This document shows, in pieces, positions 34,477 to 46,865 of a stretch of 64,000 bases of DNA (its first letter is position 1; each line of letters starts with the position of its first letter). The notes beneath the pieces are model-generated. The model ran no database searches and was not told the DNA's origin. It saw only the letters and a list, made by a program, of their open reading frames with translations. The position numbers were made by a program, and so were the translations under genes. This DNA comes from Populus alba (Eukaryota; Streptophyta; Magnoliopsida; Malpighiales; Salicaceae), in NCBI RefSeq assembly GCF_005239225.2, contig NC_133288.1, positions 12,344,169 to 12,408,168 of the forward strand, read 5' to 3'.

Positions 34477-36513
34477 AAGCTCAATTTTAATCGATTAAAA
34501 TATATTTTTGGTGTACAGACAGACAACTTCATGAGATTCCTGGTGCATCAATTTGGAACAGAGGTTGACAAAAATAAAGTAACGACAATCATGCAGCACA
34601 ACCTCTGTAAAATCAATTTTCTTCAAAGGTGCATGATAAACACTATAGAAAATATCAGATCATCTACTGTACTTCTGGAAAGAAATGACACCAGTTTCTA
34701 TAAGATAAAAAACAAAGAGCACTAGCCACTGGAAACTTTATATAATAGTTAATTTCAGGTTTATATAGTTAGTTGAAGTGCATTTAAATTGACCTAGATA
34801 TCCACTTTAATAATAATAATATATAAAAAAAAAACAAGGAGCACCAGTTGCTTCTGAAAAAATAAATATTTAGCAATATTAGAATTTGAAAAGCCTATTT
34901 TTAATTCAATTTTAAAGGAGGTAACAAGCAAATATATAATTGTTATGAATTTATTGGATCCAAAATAAATAATTTACTTAAAACTTCTTTCAGAAAGTAA
35001 ATACTCTGACGACACGCAAAACTACTAATATTAATTTTTTTTTTATTAAAAGTCGAGATTATTACCAAGAGAAAGAAAGATAAAATAGCTAATAATTCAT
35101 CATTTCTAACTAAACTCTCCTTAGCTGGCAAATCAGCCACCCTATTCCCTTGCTAGGAACATGATTAAAGGTCATTCTTTTGGAAGATTGTTTAGGAATT
35201 AAATAAAATGTCATTATCAGATGAAGTCCCCCACCCCCTATCTATAAAGAATCATAGGGGTAAAATGTCATTATCGCTTAGTAATAAAAACTTATTTTTT
35301 TTTTTATTTCAAGATTTTTGTTTGTTAATAAAATGGTTACCAGAAATTCTTATAATTATTAACTTCAAGATTCATGGGATTAGTCCAAATGTACATAAAC
35401 TGATCTAAATACTTACTTTGACAAAGAAAAAGAAAAAAGAAGAGGATGTTAGGGGTAAACAACTGCTGGAATTAATCTGACTGAATATAATTAGTTTATG
35501 AGCATAAATATTTTTCTGCTTAAAATATTAATTTTAGACGTTTTAAAAAAGTAAAAAATTAAGTTTCAATTTAGAACCAAAACTTTCAAGGAATTAAATA
35601 AAATATAATTGATCTTACCGATATATTCATGTATTGGAAAAGTAAATTATCATGGATTGACCAAAATAATTTTCCATGCTAGAAAAATGTTTTACAATTA
35701 ACTCAAACGAACCCGAGTCTTCTGAGTATTTATTTACATATTAATTCTTTGCTTTTGCCGGTCTTGAACGGGTGGCTAGAACAATAACCTTCATTGGAGG
35801 GTTGCTAGACTTTGGTCCCTTTATAAATTTTAAAGTCATATATGACGTGGCCATATTATTGTATCGTAAATAAAAAAAGATAAAATATGCAAAGGTTAGT
35901 TTAAGACCTCGGCAGGAATAAACATATATGTCAAAAATTGGGGGTTGTTCAATCGTGGATATATACTCCATTTTTCCAAAAATTGGGGGAAAAAAAGCTT
36001 TTTTCCTTCAAAATTTTCTGATTGAAAAACTTGAAAAACCATTTTTTTCCGGTTTTTCACTCTTATTTTTAACAACATAATATATATAAAAATATTGTCA
36101 ACCATCATGCAAGAGGAGTCAGATATCTTCGAAAGGGTTTATTGTATTTAATTTAGTCCTTATGATTGTACTAGCAAAAAAAAAGTATTTAAAACATGTT
36201 TTCAAGTTTTTTAAACTTTTATTAGAATATTATGAAACTATAAAAAATGAATTATTTTATATTTTTTCATTACAATATAAGAATTAGAAATGGAGTGAAA
36301 AATTGGAGCCGGAGAATGGAATGATTTCCAACCGTTGATTTTCAGAAATAAATTTCAAATTAATTTGAAACAATCATAGAGGTGCTAAAGGTTGTGACTT
36401 TATGATTCGATTCCTCTTTAAAACCTTCTGAGAATTGGCAAAATTTATGCTAAAATGTGAATTATAATTGAATATATAATTTGAATTATTTTTTCTCTGT
36501 GCTCTGTATAAAA
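34477..36513. other. AT-rich intergenic region
   Basis: No gene is seen. A short direct repeat AAAATGTCATTATC occurs at about 35204 and 35262. The open frames here are AT-driven. Confidence 0.5.
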
Positions 36514-37200
36514 CTAGTTATATGACCCGCGCAATGCCGCGGGTCATTTTTTTTTGTATAAAAAAATATAAAAAATTAAAATTTAAAAGTTTTGAGTTTT
36601 TTGCAAAGCTATATATTCAAGAGTTTTGGGTTTGGTTACAACACCTGATCTAAGAGTAATATTAATAATATTATTAAACTTGCATGACCCAAATTTAAAT
36701 GAGCCTAACTGCAACACCGAACCCAAGAATATTGGATGTGGGTCTGGTTATAAGGTCGTGTCATAAAAATATGATAATTAAATAGATTAATTAAAAAAAA
36801 ACAAAGAAAAAAACCAATAGGAAAAAAAAACTAATGAAGAAAAAAAAATTAAATTAATTGGGTTAACTCTTTAAACCAGGTTATCCCGTAAGACCTGGAA
36901 TTCGCGCAATGAAAATTTGATAACTAAATAGGAAAAAAAATTGACGGGTTTACCTAGAATTAACTGGATTAACCCATCAAGCCTAGGATACGTGTTATGA
37001 AAGTCTAATAATTAAATAAATAAAAATTTAACATTAACAAACTAAACTAAATGAAAAAAATTAATTAAGAAAAATCCGGGTTAACTCGTCAAATCAGGTT
37101 AACCCATCAAATCCGGGATTCATATTATGAAAATCTGATAACTAAATAAAAAAAAATTAACGTTATTAAACTAAATCAAACAAAAACAATTCATTAAAAA
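36514..37200 (-). mobile_element. Helitron-like element, 3' terminus at the left end
   Basis: On the minus strand a perfect hairpin (arms ATGACCCGCG and CGCGGGTCAT, loop of 6, 36522-36547) is followed by ATAA and CTAG, then T. This is the hairpin-then-CTRR-then-T form of a Helitron 3' end. To the right are about four diverged units of roughly 110 bp containing GGTTAACCC(A/G)TCAA, TTATGAAAATCTGATAA and TAAATAAAA. No helicase frame is present and the far end was not located, so the right boundary is approximate. Confidence 0.45.
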
Positions 37201-37254
37201 AACAAAAAAAAAAAAAAAAAAAGTTATATAATATAATTATAATTATAATATATT

Positions 37255-37408
37255 AATATATTAATAAGTGAAAGGCGTGGGGAAGCTACAGTGCTTTCCC
37301 ACGCCTTTTAGTATATTGTGTTAATAATATAATAATATAATAATATATTAATAAGTGAAAGGCGTGGGGAAGCTACAGTGCTTTCCCACGCCTTTTAGTA
37401 TATTGTTA
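37255..37408. repeat. Tandemly duplicated hairpin (87-bp period)
   Basis: Two copies about 65 bp long and apparently identical. Each centres on a hairpin with arms AAAGGCGTGGGGAAGC and GCTTTCCCACGCCTTT around a 6-base TACAGT loop: a 16-bp stem with one non-Watson-Crick pair on one strand. The hairpins lie at 37271-37308 and 37358-37395, separated by an AT-rich TAATAATA spacer. Confidence 0.9.
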
Positions 37409-38009
37409 ATAATGATCGAATGCGCATATAACCACAAATTCAGCCTTGCAACTTGTGTGAAAAAATGTAGCGATGAATCTAACCTTTTAATTAGATTTCT
37501 AGCTAGGCAGCTAACCAGTTATAGCTGAGACCTTTCCGCGTTTACTTGATTTGCTTCCCGTTGAATAATTTGATCTTTGTATGACCATGCTTGCACGGCG
37601 GAGGAGGACGGTTGAAATTCTATCATGCCTCCTCTCTTTATCATCCATTGCATATTGGCTACAGCTGTTGTGCATCAAATAGCAAAACGTACCATCCGGC
37701 AAGTTTTTGCCCTTTTCGATGCATTTGTCGCATTATACAAGAGTTTCCATCTCTCTGCCTTTTCGGTTTTCTGATACATATAAACATAACTTTCAACCGA
37801 ATGGAGGTAAAATTTTTACTAGAGTTTTTAAATATAATTTTTTAATGGCGGATTACGGCTGGATTTGGCCAGAACGTAGCCAAACATTTAGAAAAAAGCA
37901 TGAGAGAAAAAACTAATTTTGAAAAACTAATTTTTGCATATAAAATTAATTTGAAATTAACACTAATAATAATTAAAACATACAAACAACAAAAACCTTA
38001 ATTATTTAA
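37409..38009. other. Intergenic region with a GC-richer block
   Basis: About 37430-37800 is richer in G+C than its surroundings and open for 60-80 codons in several frames, but no frame matches a family I recognise. It could be a gene relic. Confidence 0.35.
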
Positions 38010-38322
38010 CTATGACTCTAATACTACTGTTAAGTTTCTCAAAACACATGCATACAACAAAAACTATAAATTTAATTTTTTTTTCCCTAGAAGACCTGAG
38101 ATCCTATTATAGATAGATCTAAGGTATTTTATAGTTTATATGAAGATTATCTAATGATCAGATGTTTTTTTTGGCTTTGAATTATTGCTTCAAGGATTAG
38201 TTGTCATAAATTACATGCCGTCCAAGTATCTGGTCTCTAATGGTAATTCATATAAACTACCAATGAGAAATTTCCTTAATTGTTTTAGGATAGAGAAATT
38301 GCTATACCTTTAAGAGCTAGCT

Positions 38323-38356
<34 letters not shown>

Positions 38357-39650
38357 TTGAGGTAGTTCTGTCCTATACTTTACTCATATTAAAAAATAAG
38401 AGGCATAACTTTCAATTTATAGGAAAACTTAAAAACCCTATAATGGAGAAAATATCACTTTCCCCTTAAATAATATCACATATATTATTTTAGTTCAATT
38501 TTAGAAATTTATTCAATTAAGTTCACAGTTGATTGTTTATAGGTCTAGAATTATAATTCCCTATATTAATTACATTCTAGTGCTCAATTTCTAAAATTTA
38601 TTTACAATCAAGTCACACTTGATTAATCATTTCATTTTAATTTCTAATAAATTGCTCTTACATGTTTGATTTATTAAGTTTCCTAATAAGTTGACTCTAA
38701 TATAAATTACAATCCTAAATAAAATAGAACTAAATAAATTAATTTATTATCAATTCAACAATTGATTGATTTATATCTGAATATCAAATGCAATATTTAA
38801 TAACTTGTCATGATCCCTCAAATATTAAAAAAATCGTATATGGTTTGACTTAACTTTTTAGTAATCAGTTTCTCGGTATAACTATTATTCCTTCATCAAC
38901 AATGTTCTAATTTAGATATTATAGCATGGAGTATGTCTACTTTATCAAAACATATTTGTTCTCAACACCATAGTCATTAATTATATGAATAAGATTTGAA
39001 ATTCTTTTCATATCTTATTTTACTTTGCGCAAGGATTTATAATCAATACTATTTAAGAACAAATATATAATTTTTGTTATTGACTTAGGGTGATGAATCA
39101 TCAGTTGATTAATTAAATACCTTTATAAAGTTTATGTTATACCCAACATCTGCTTATTTGTTATCTTTGAATAGGACATGATCAAAACATAACACTCTTT
39201 ATATAAGATAACTTAATGTTATCAAGTCTAAAAATCATTTAAACAACTGTCACGTGAGTTTTTCCACAAATATAGATGATTTTTTTATATGAAATTATAA
39301 TGTGGGTCAGTTCAATGTTCATATTATCTAGCAAACATCTACATATTAATTCTAGATATCTTTCATATCTCAAATTATGAGAACAATTGCTATCTTTTAT
39401 AAAGAAAATAACATAATATATATTAGCCTCAATAACTCTAATTAATATTTAGTCTTAATATAGCATTGACTTAGAACATTTAAAAATGATTTTTTGATGC
39501 AATATGAATCTCATAACTTTATCAACTTTATAATTTTGTTTACAAAGTTTTTTTTATTTCGAGGACTTTATCTTGACTCTAAATTCATTAATTAAATATT
39601 AAATTCATTAAATGTAACCAATTGATTGAGAATAAAACATATACACTAAC
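38010..39650. repeat. Dispersed repeat family R2, longest copy
   Basis: Aligns by eye with 45500-46540, and its right end aligns with the split copy at 31530-31938/34083-34330. Very similar stretches include TCTAAAATTTATTTACAATC, CACTTGATTAATCATTTCAT, AATTTATTATCAATTCAACA, CATGATCCC, TTCATCAACAATGTT and TTGTTCTCAACA. A run of 31 T (38325-38355) sits inside. Non-coding; probably a long LTR or an internal part of an old element. Confidence 0.7.
38325..38355. repeat. Poly-T tract (31 T)
   Basis: An uninterrupted run of T inside repeat R2. The corresponding site in the 45.5-kb copy has no such run, so this is either an expansion or a short poly-A insertion on the other strand. Confidence 0.9.
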
Positions 39651-39699
39651 AATACTTACTCATCATTGGAAAAAAAAAAAAAAAAAACAGTAGATATGT

Positions 39700-41830
39700 T
39701 AATATTGCATGAACTAGAGCTTTCCGGTCATTCTTAGATGAGTGTGGTTAATTTGATTGAATATCTCCTCACTGGTTATCGATACACATGGTGTCGTGGG
39801 GGATATATGAGTTGAATTGAACGTGCTCTCTCTTCCTCAGCTTGCCATTTGTAGTTTTTTTGGTTTGATGCTAAGTCGCCTGCCTAGGGGATTATCTGAT
39901 CACTGCCAACTTCTTTTAGGTAATCAATAAAGAAGTTGGGGATGGAAACCTTTTCGCTTTCTGGACTCCTGGTTAACACATCCAGATTTTATGAAGTGGG
40001 TGGACATCATTTGGCATTCTAGCTGTTCATAATTTGCAGGAAGGTTTAAACTAATGAAGACACTGAGCCATCTAGCTAAGCAGATGTAGAGCTGGAATCA
40101 TGAATCCTACTTTAATCAAGAACATAAGTTACACTTATTGCAAAAGAAAATTTCTGACATCGAAAAATCCAATGCGGGCCGTGAGCTATCAGTAAGCAAG
40201 ACTGTAGAGGCTATTTGGCCATACAAGCCAACACAAACTTGGTGTAAGCTTGGTGATCGTAATACGAAATATTTTCATTTAGTAGCAAATATGAGAATAA
40301 GGCGTAAAAGTATATCTGAAATTAGTTATAATGGTGCTTCTTTCTCTTCAATAGCTGACATCAAGGAAGCTGCAGTCTCCTTTTTATTTTTTCTACATTA
40401 TTTTAGTAGTCGTGTGTCGAAAGGGCATCCATGGATGTGTTCGGTTATAAAAAGCTTTGTAGGGAGAGGGCAGATTGGCTTGAAAAGGAGGTGTCAATGG
40501 AAGAATTGAAAAATGCGGTTTGGGATTGTAATGTTTCTAAATCTCCGGGTCCAGACGATGGTTTTAACTTCAAATTTTACAGAAAGGCATGGAGTTTCAT
40601 TTGCAATGATATGCTGGACATGGTGTCTGAATTTTTCAGAACGGAGAGACTTCAAGAAGGTGTAAATCGGACATAATTTTTCAGAACGGCTTTTCTTAAT
40701 TCCATGCTCTTTGCAAAGAGGATACTCAGATGACTTGTGATGTGTTCAGGACTTCGCATTAGTTTTTATAAAAGCTCAGTTGTGGGATTAAATGTTGGCG
40801 AGGCTCATATTGCTTTTCTAGCAGATGCAATTCATTGCAAGCATGATTCCTTAGGAGCAAATCCTAAAAGAATATCTACTTGGAAGCCTGTTATTACAAG
40901 ATTTTATAATTGTCCAACTTTATGGAAGGGTAAGGTGTTGAGTATGGCTGGTGGAATTTGTTTGATCAAGAGCGTACTGAACTCACCACCTCTTTATTGT
41001 ATGTCCATTTTTTTAATGCCAAAGGGGGTTGCTAGATTGCTTGCTTCAATTCAAAGAAGATTATTGTGGGCAGGAGTATCAAAGCAAAGGAAGATTTGCA
41101 AGATTCAATAGAGTATTGTAACAAGGGAAAAGAGTAGAAGTGGTTCGGGGATCGGATCTCTGATGGGAAGATTAAAGCAATGTTATTCAAATGGCTATGG
41201 CGCCGGATCAGTTCTGAAAATTCAGCTAGGTGGAAAGAATTCATTTTAAAAAAGTATCAGCCTACTTTTAAAAATGGATTACCAGTATTTGACAAGCCTT
41301 TATCAGGAATTTGAAAAGGAATAATGTTCATCATAAAACCTGGAAATGCTTCTTCTGACACATAGCTGCGGGATTCACCATTTAAGGTTCAGTTTTATAG
41401 ACTTCATAAGATTTCTTCTTCTCCCTATGCAAAAATTTTAGATATGGGGAACTGGATTCAAGGATCTTGGAATATCAGGGTGCTTGCCCTTTTGTCTCTG
41501 GAATTTGGATAACATCTGCTCCTCAAAAAATTCAAACTTTCATATGATTGGCAGTTCAGAATCGTCTATGTACCAGAATGTTCTTATAAAACCGACAGTT
41601 GATTCCTCTAGATCAGTTACTATGTCCATTCCGTGTAGCTGCAGTGGAAACAACAGAGCATCATCTACTCTAGTGCATTCATGCTTGGAAATTTTGGGCC
41701 AGGTTTCTTCAGTGGTGGGAGTTTTGTGGTGTTGTCCTCAGAATATAGATCATCTGCTATTCCAATGGAAAAAATCTGGCTAAAGGAAAGCATAGGAGTT
41801 ACATTCAACATGGTTAAGATCTTGTGAAGA
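39700..41830 (+). pseudogene. Decayed LINE (L1-type) ORF2 remnant
   Basis: Fragments of a plant LINE polyprotein follow in the right order. First comes the end of the endonuclease domain (SDHC near 39890). The linker follows (WCKLGDRNTKYFH at 40240-40285, then KSPGPDDGFNFKFYRKAW at about 40540). Next is a post-RT part (LRISFYKSSVVGLNV, then WKGKVLSMAGG). The last parts are DGKIKAMLFKWLWRRIS and a zf-RVT-like tail. The RT palm with its DD motif is missing between about 40676 and 40737, so the remnant has an internal deletion, plus several stops and frameshifts. No poly-A tail or target duplication was found. It differs in sequence from the LINE at 58 kb, so it is a separate family or an older branch. 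Confidence 0.85.
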
Positions 41831-43542
41831 ATAACCATGTATATTAATATTTAGATTAATTAGATGTAAGATTGCATGAAGATAACGACTATAGAACTTT
41901 TTGATTATATTATTTATGTATACTAGGCATATAAAATAAAGATAAATGGCTAAAAGTTAGTTTAACCAATTTACCTAAAAATGTTTTAGCCTTATAGAGA
42001 AAGCATGCATAAAAGAATGTATGTTATATAGGATGTTTTTAAAATAATGCCAAGTATGTTTTCTTAGAAAGAAATGCAGATTACATTCTTTAAAGTTTTA
42101 TTATTCATCTCTTGGTACAAATAAATTGATTGCAATAACCCTTCCAATATTCTAGCAATACCATCTTATAGTTGCATTACTAAACAAAGTTCATAAACTA
42201 GAAAAACTGACACAAAAACCTCTCTACAGAATACTTGAGCTTAAGCTATAGAAGGATCAAAGGAATAAAGAACAGAAAAGCTGGGAAAAACAAAGAAGAG
42301 AAGGGTAACGAGTGATGGGGAACTGCAGGATAATGGGTAGCTGCAACCAAACCAAGAACTGCAGGAAGATGGGGAGTAATCTGAAGCCAGCCAACATTAA
42401 TAAAGTCTTCAGAAACTTTAAATCTGACCATTAAAATCTACTGCAATTAATAGAGTGAATCTGGTCATTGATCGAATCTAGATATTCTATCTATATTCAT
42501 GCATTTTAATTACTATATTATCTGGAGTTTTAATTGTAGCTTTAATGGTTTGTTGCTATATTTAGTTTGCTATAACCTCAGAAGAGAAGACTACAATTTG
42601 CTTAATTATTCAGTTCAGAATTCCTCTTAAGTTCTAGGTTTAACGATTGTCTTGTTGAATGATATCAACAATCTTCATCTTCGTGAACAAAATCACAATC
42701 CATCAGTGTTTTGTGCTGCGTCAAAGAGCTACTACTTAGTATGCATAACACCTCCCTTTCAACCATATATATGTATATATTTTTGGAACAAAAAATAAAT
42801 TACCATAATTAATTTTAGTTGTTTTGCCTTAATTGTCCACTATAAAAGGAATAAGAAACTTGATAGTTTTTACCTTAAAAATCAGACCATATCTTCAAGC
42901 CCAAGCTTGAGTCAATTTACACATGTAGCTTAAGCTTAAAGCCCACTTCATTTAAGGTCTCTTTCTTTCTAAAAGTTTTATTGCCCTACGATTTTATTTT
43001 TAACTTTTAAACTTCTCACTATAAAAAAAAATGTGAATAGCAACATGAGAAATATGAACGAGATGAAGATACCAAAAAAAATTATAAATTATAAAAATTA
43101 ATGAAATAAGACTCAAATAACCCAAACTATGCAAATACACTATTATTTTTTTACTTTTGCCTAAACTAAAAAAGAAAGAAAAATATTGATGCAAAACTAT
43201 GCAAACTATGCAAGTTATGAATTATTTTTTTTTGTAATTTTTAGAAATAACCCAACAAATTATGTCTAAAATAATCCCAAAATTAAGATGTAACATTAAG
43301 ATATCTCAAGAACCAGAAATTTTTAGATTTGAGTTGTCAATTTCAAAATTTGATGAAACCTTATTTTACCCTTTTGCGATTTCTTTGATCTTTATTTATT
43401 TTCTTTTATTATCTAAATGGTAATAAGTAGATCACTAATAATCTTTTTCTTTAAAAATAAAAAACATTTCCTGCAACTAGGTGTTAAATTATGACGATGA
43501 AAAAATAACGTGGAAGCAAAATAATAAAGGAATATAACCTGA
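41831..43542. other. Intergenic region
   Basis: No gene is recognised. The minus-strand frame at 42246-42431 has no known domain. The rest is AT-rich. Confidence 0.5.
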
Positions 43543-44460
43543 TTTTAGAGTCTTACTGTGATACTAACTAATATGAATCCTATGGATATAATGATTTAGA
43601 AATTCACAGTCAAATTGACTCTTCTCAAGAGAGTTAAATTATGACTTGTAATTAAGTTTGATATAATAGTAATTTGTATTGAGGTATCAAGACTATAGAA
43701 ACCGAACCCCTAACCAATACCTATGAAGACACATGAACAAAAAATATAGAAGATGCCACGAAATTTGATTAATTATTTGATAAGTCAATGTAGTTTAATG
43801 TAGAATCAAAACAAAAGAATCTTATCACAATACACATAAGATATGTAGCAATAATGCATTATCCAACTTTTTTTAAAAAAAGATTATGTCTTACAAAAGT
43901 ATTTATAATTAAAAAAAACTAAACCCTAGTTGACCTAATAGTCTACCATCAATCTAAATTATAATAAGGTCAAAAATATCTCAAATAAGACCAAAAAAAA
44001 AAATTCTAAAAAATAATGCTAAATTGCCGCATATTATGGATAAGAAGAAATAATTATTAAATGAAATCCTTGCTTAAAAAAAAATCCTTAGCCAAATAGG
44101 TTGTGGCGCCACCCTTTGGGATCCAAAACAAACAAGCAAATAATTATTCCTTAGCTTCCTATGTTTTCACATATAATAAAGAATCTAATCATAGTTTGGA
44201 ATTCATAAAATACATGAAAACACATAACCTTATAGTTGTCGAATGCTCGCCTTATGGATAGCCCATAATGCCAAAATTAATTAAGCTTAGGAGTTAGATG
44301 CATCAAGCCTATCTTATACATAGATTAAGTTGATTATAGTCTAATAATTTCTTATTGAAGCTATAACCTCTTTGAAATTTACCTTGGTTCAAATACTTTG
44401 AATAAAACCATTAAATATTTCTTTGAATTTCTTTGCCCTTAATCTTGTAATTATCCTATA
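43543..44460. repeat. Dispersed repeat family R1, copy 2
   Basis: Counterpart of 8568-9465, in the same orientation: GATTTTAGAGTCTTACTGTG, CCTATGGATATAATG, TTTGATAAGTCA, TAGTTTAATG, TTATCCAACTTTTTTT, CTAAACCCTAGTTGACCTAA, TATCTCAAATAAGACC. Confidence 0.7.
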
Positions 44461-45499
44461 ACAAAGCACAATTCTAGTAAAAAAAAAAAATTTGAGCTTC
44501 ATCATGGCTTTAAATTTCATATTTCTTTCTCACAAGTCATTCCCTAACTCTTATTGTTCTTTTCTTTAATAATATTTTTGGGTCTTATTAGAAAACAGTA
44601 TAGAAATACTACCTTCATTCGTAAGAACTAAGAACTTAATTTATTAAAAAGAATTGGAAACATATTAAAAAAAATTGGTTAATTAAGGTTGGCATATTTA
44701 AATTTATTTTATTTTGTTAAAGAGTTAGTATAAACTATTTTTAGAATCTCAATTAATATAAAAAAAATTTCTGTTGAGAAGATTCTTTTATATAGTATTA
44801 AAATCTTAATTAAGACCAAATGATTATAATTTAAATTTTATTATCTTTATTGTTTGAAATTAAAGTTAAAAATTAAACACAAAGGAGTAGCAAGATTGTA
44901 TAATTTTGAAGTCCAAGTAGCTTAAAATTAAAGTTTTAAACATGAAAAATATTAATATAGAACCAGTAGTAAAACTTCAATCAATTTATAGCTTAAATTT
45001 TTTAGTTAAAATGATTTTTTGATGCATTTAGTGTAAAAGAAAAAACATGACATGGAAATAAGTAGGCTTCAGTGTATATATATATATATATATATTGGGC
45101 AAAAGCATGTTGGCACATGTGCCTCAGTTAAATCTTACGACATCGATAAAATACTTTGGCCAATGATAAAAAAAAAAAGAAATAACAAAGAATAAGTCTT
45201 TTTCCATTAATTAAATATTTTTCTAAGGGCACTTGTAATGAATAAATCTTATTCCCATAAATCAAATACTGCAAATTTATTCCATTGGCTCTCCAAGTCC
45301 TCGTAAAGACACTCTAAAAAGAGGGATAATTGAGTTCTCTTCGAGGCATAAAAGCTTTGTAACATGCAAATATTTTCTATCCACGTTTGAAGTCTTCAAA
45401 CATTGATGAATCGGATCCAACACCCTGTAGAACTTCAATTTAACACCAGGAGAAGATATTAAAAATATCATCAAAGTGTTTATATAACAATCAATTAAT
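44461..45499. other. AT-rich intergenic region
   Basis: No gene is seen; a TA microsatellite lies at 45075-45095. The minus-strand frame at 45277-45474 has no recognisable domain. Confidence 0.5.
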
Positions 45500-46540
45500 T
45501 ACTAAAAATAGTATATATAGAACAATATTAATATTGAGTTTCCTTAAATACATACATGCAGTAAAAACAATAAATTTAAATATTTTTCAGGAGTTTTAAG
45601 CATCTCGTTCGACAGATCTAGAGTTATTTAGGGTTTATGCGAAAATTACTTGAAGATCTAAACTTATTTTCGACTTTGAATATATACTTCAAAACTGGAT
45701 TATCACAAATCACAAGTCGTTTAATTGTTTGATCTTTAACGATAATCCACACGAAACCTCTAGTCATAAATCTCCTAAATCTTTTTAGGAGAGAGAGATT
45801 ATTATATGTTAAAGTGTTAGCTCTTTTCTTTTGAGTTTTAGGTATTTTAATATTGTACTCTACTCATCTTTTTTACCATCCATAAAAAATAAAAGGTATA
45901 ACTTTCTATTTATAGGAAAATCTAAAAATCCTATAAATAACAAAATATTAATTTTTCCCTTAAATAATATCATATATATTATTTTAGGCTAATTTTAGAA
46001 ATTTATTCATTCAAGTCACTACTTGATTTTTTTAGTTCTAGAATTGTAATTCTCTGTATAAATTACAATCTAGTTCTTAATTTCTAAAATTTATTTACAA
46101 TCAAATCACACTTGATTAATCATTTCATTTTAATTTCTGACCAATGGTTCTTGTGTATGTGAACCATTAAGGTTTCTTAATAAGTTGATTAAATATAAAT
46201 CACAATTCTAAATAAAATATGATTAAATAAATTAATCTATTATCAATTCAACAATTTATTAATTTATATTTGAAGATCAAGTGCAATGTCTAGTAATATA
46301 TCATGATCCCCTAAATATTAGAAAAATTATAAATGATTTGACTTCACCTTTCAATGACTAGTCTTTTAGTGTAATTATTATATATTCATCAACAATGTTT
46401 TGATTTGAATACTATAGCATAAAGTATGTATGTTATGTCATGTCAAATCATGTTTGTTCTCAACATTATAGTCATTGATTATTTGAATAAAATTTGAAAC
46501 TTTTTACAAATTTTATTCTACATTACACAAGGATTTATTT
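45500..46540. repeat. Dispersed repeat family R2, copy 3
   Basis: Matches 38010-39060 over its length: AGAAATTTATTCA, TCTAAAATTTATTTACAATC, TGATTAATCATTTCATTTTA, TTATCAATTCAACAATT, CTATAGCATAAAGTATG, TTGTTCTCAACATTATAGTC, then ACACAAGGATTTA, where the similarity ends. Confidence 0.7.
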
Positions 46541-46664
46541 TTGTTTTTTAAGCCATGTCAAGATACATTCTAATAAGGAACTAAGCATTCACACTGGCAT
46601 GAGAGAGAGACAGAGACCAAATGAAATTACCAACAAGAAGCAATTCATTTTTCTTTTTCTTTTT

Positions 46665-46865
46665 TTTTAATTATTAATGTGGATGTCCAGGTTAACTTAT
46701 GTGCACCTCGACTAATCCCACGGACCCTGAAGTTAATGATCATATAAACCTTCAATAACCATTATATTAGTAATCACGAGGCTCGAACTTGAGATAATAA
46801 GAAAAACAAACTTTCTAATTTTAAATTCTTATGGTTGGCGTGGACAATGACTATCCCTTTTCTAA
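46665..46865 (-). mobile_element. Au-like SINE retroposon (minus strand)
   Basis: Read on the minus strand: a tRNA-like head, a B box AAGTTCGAGCCTCG (near 46779-46791), then AGGGTCCGTGGGATTAGTCG, AGGTGCACATAAGTTAACCT, GGACATCC and an A-rich tail. This closely follows the Au SINE word order. It is better preserved than the copy at 21.0 kb. No convincing target duplication was found. Confidence 0.75.

Noticed and set aside
37409..37845. GC-richer block considered as a gene fragment
   Set aside because: Several frames are open for 60-80 codons, but none gave a recognisable motif on either strand.
46665..46865. Possible genuine tRNA gene at the B-box-like GTTCGAGCC
   Set aside because: No cloverleaf or acceptor stem is formed, and the downstream body and A-rich tail match an Au-like SINE.
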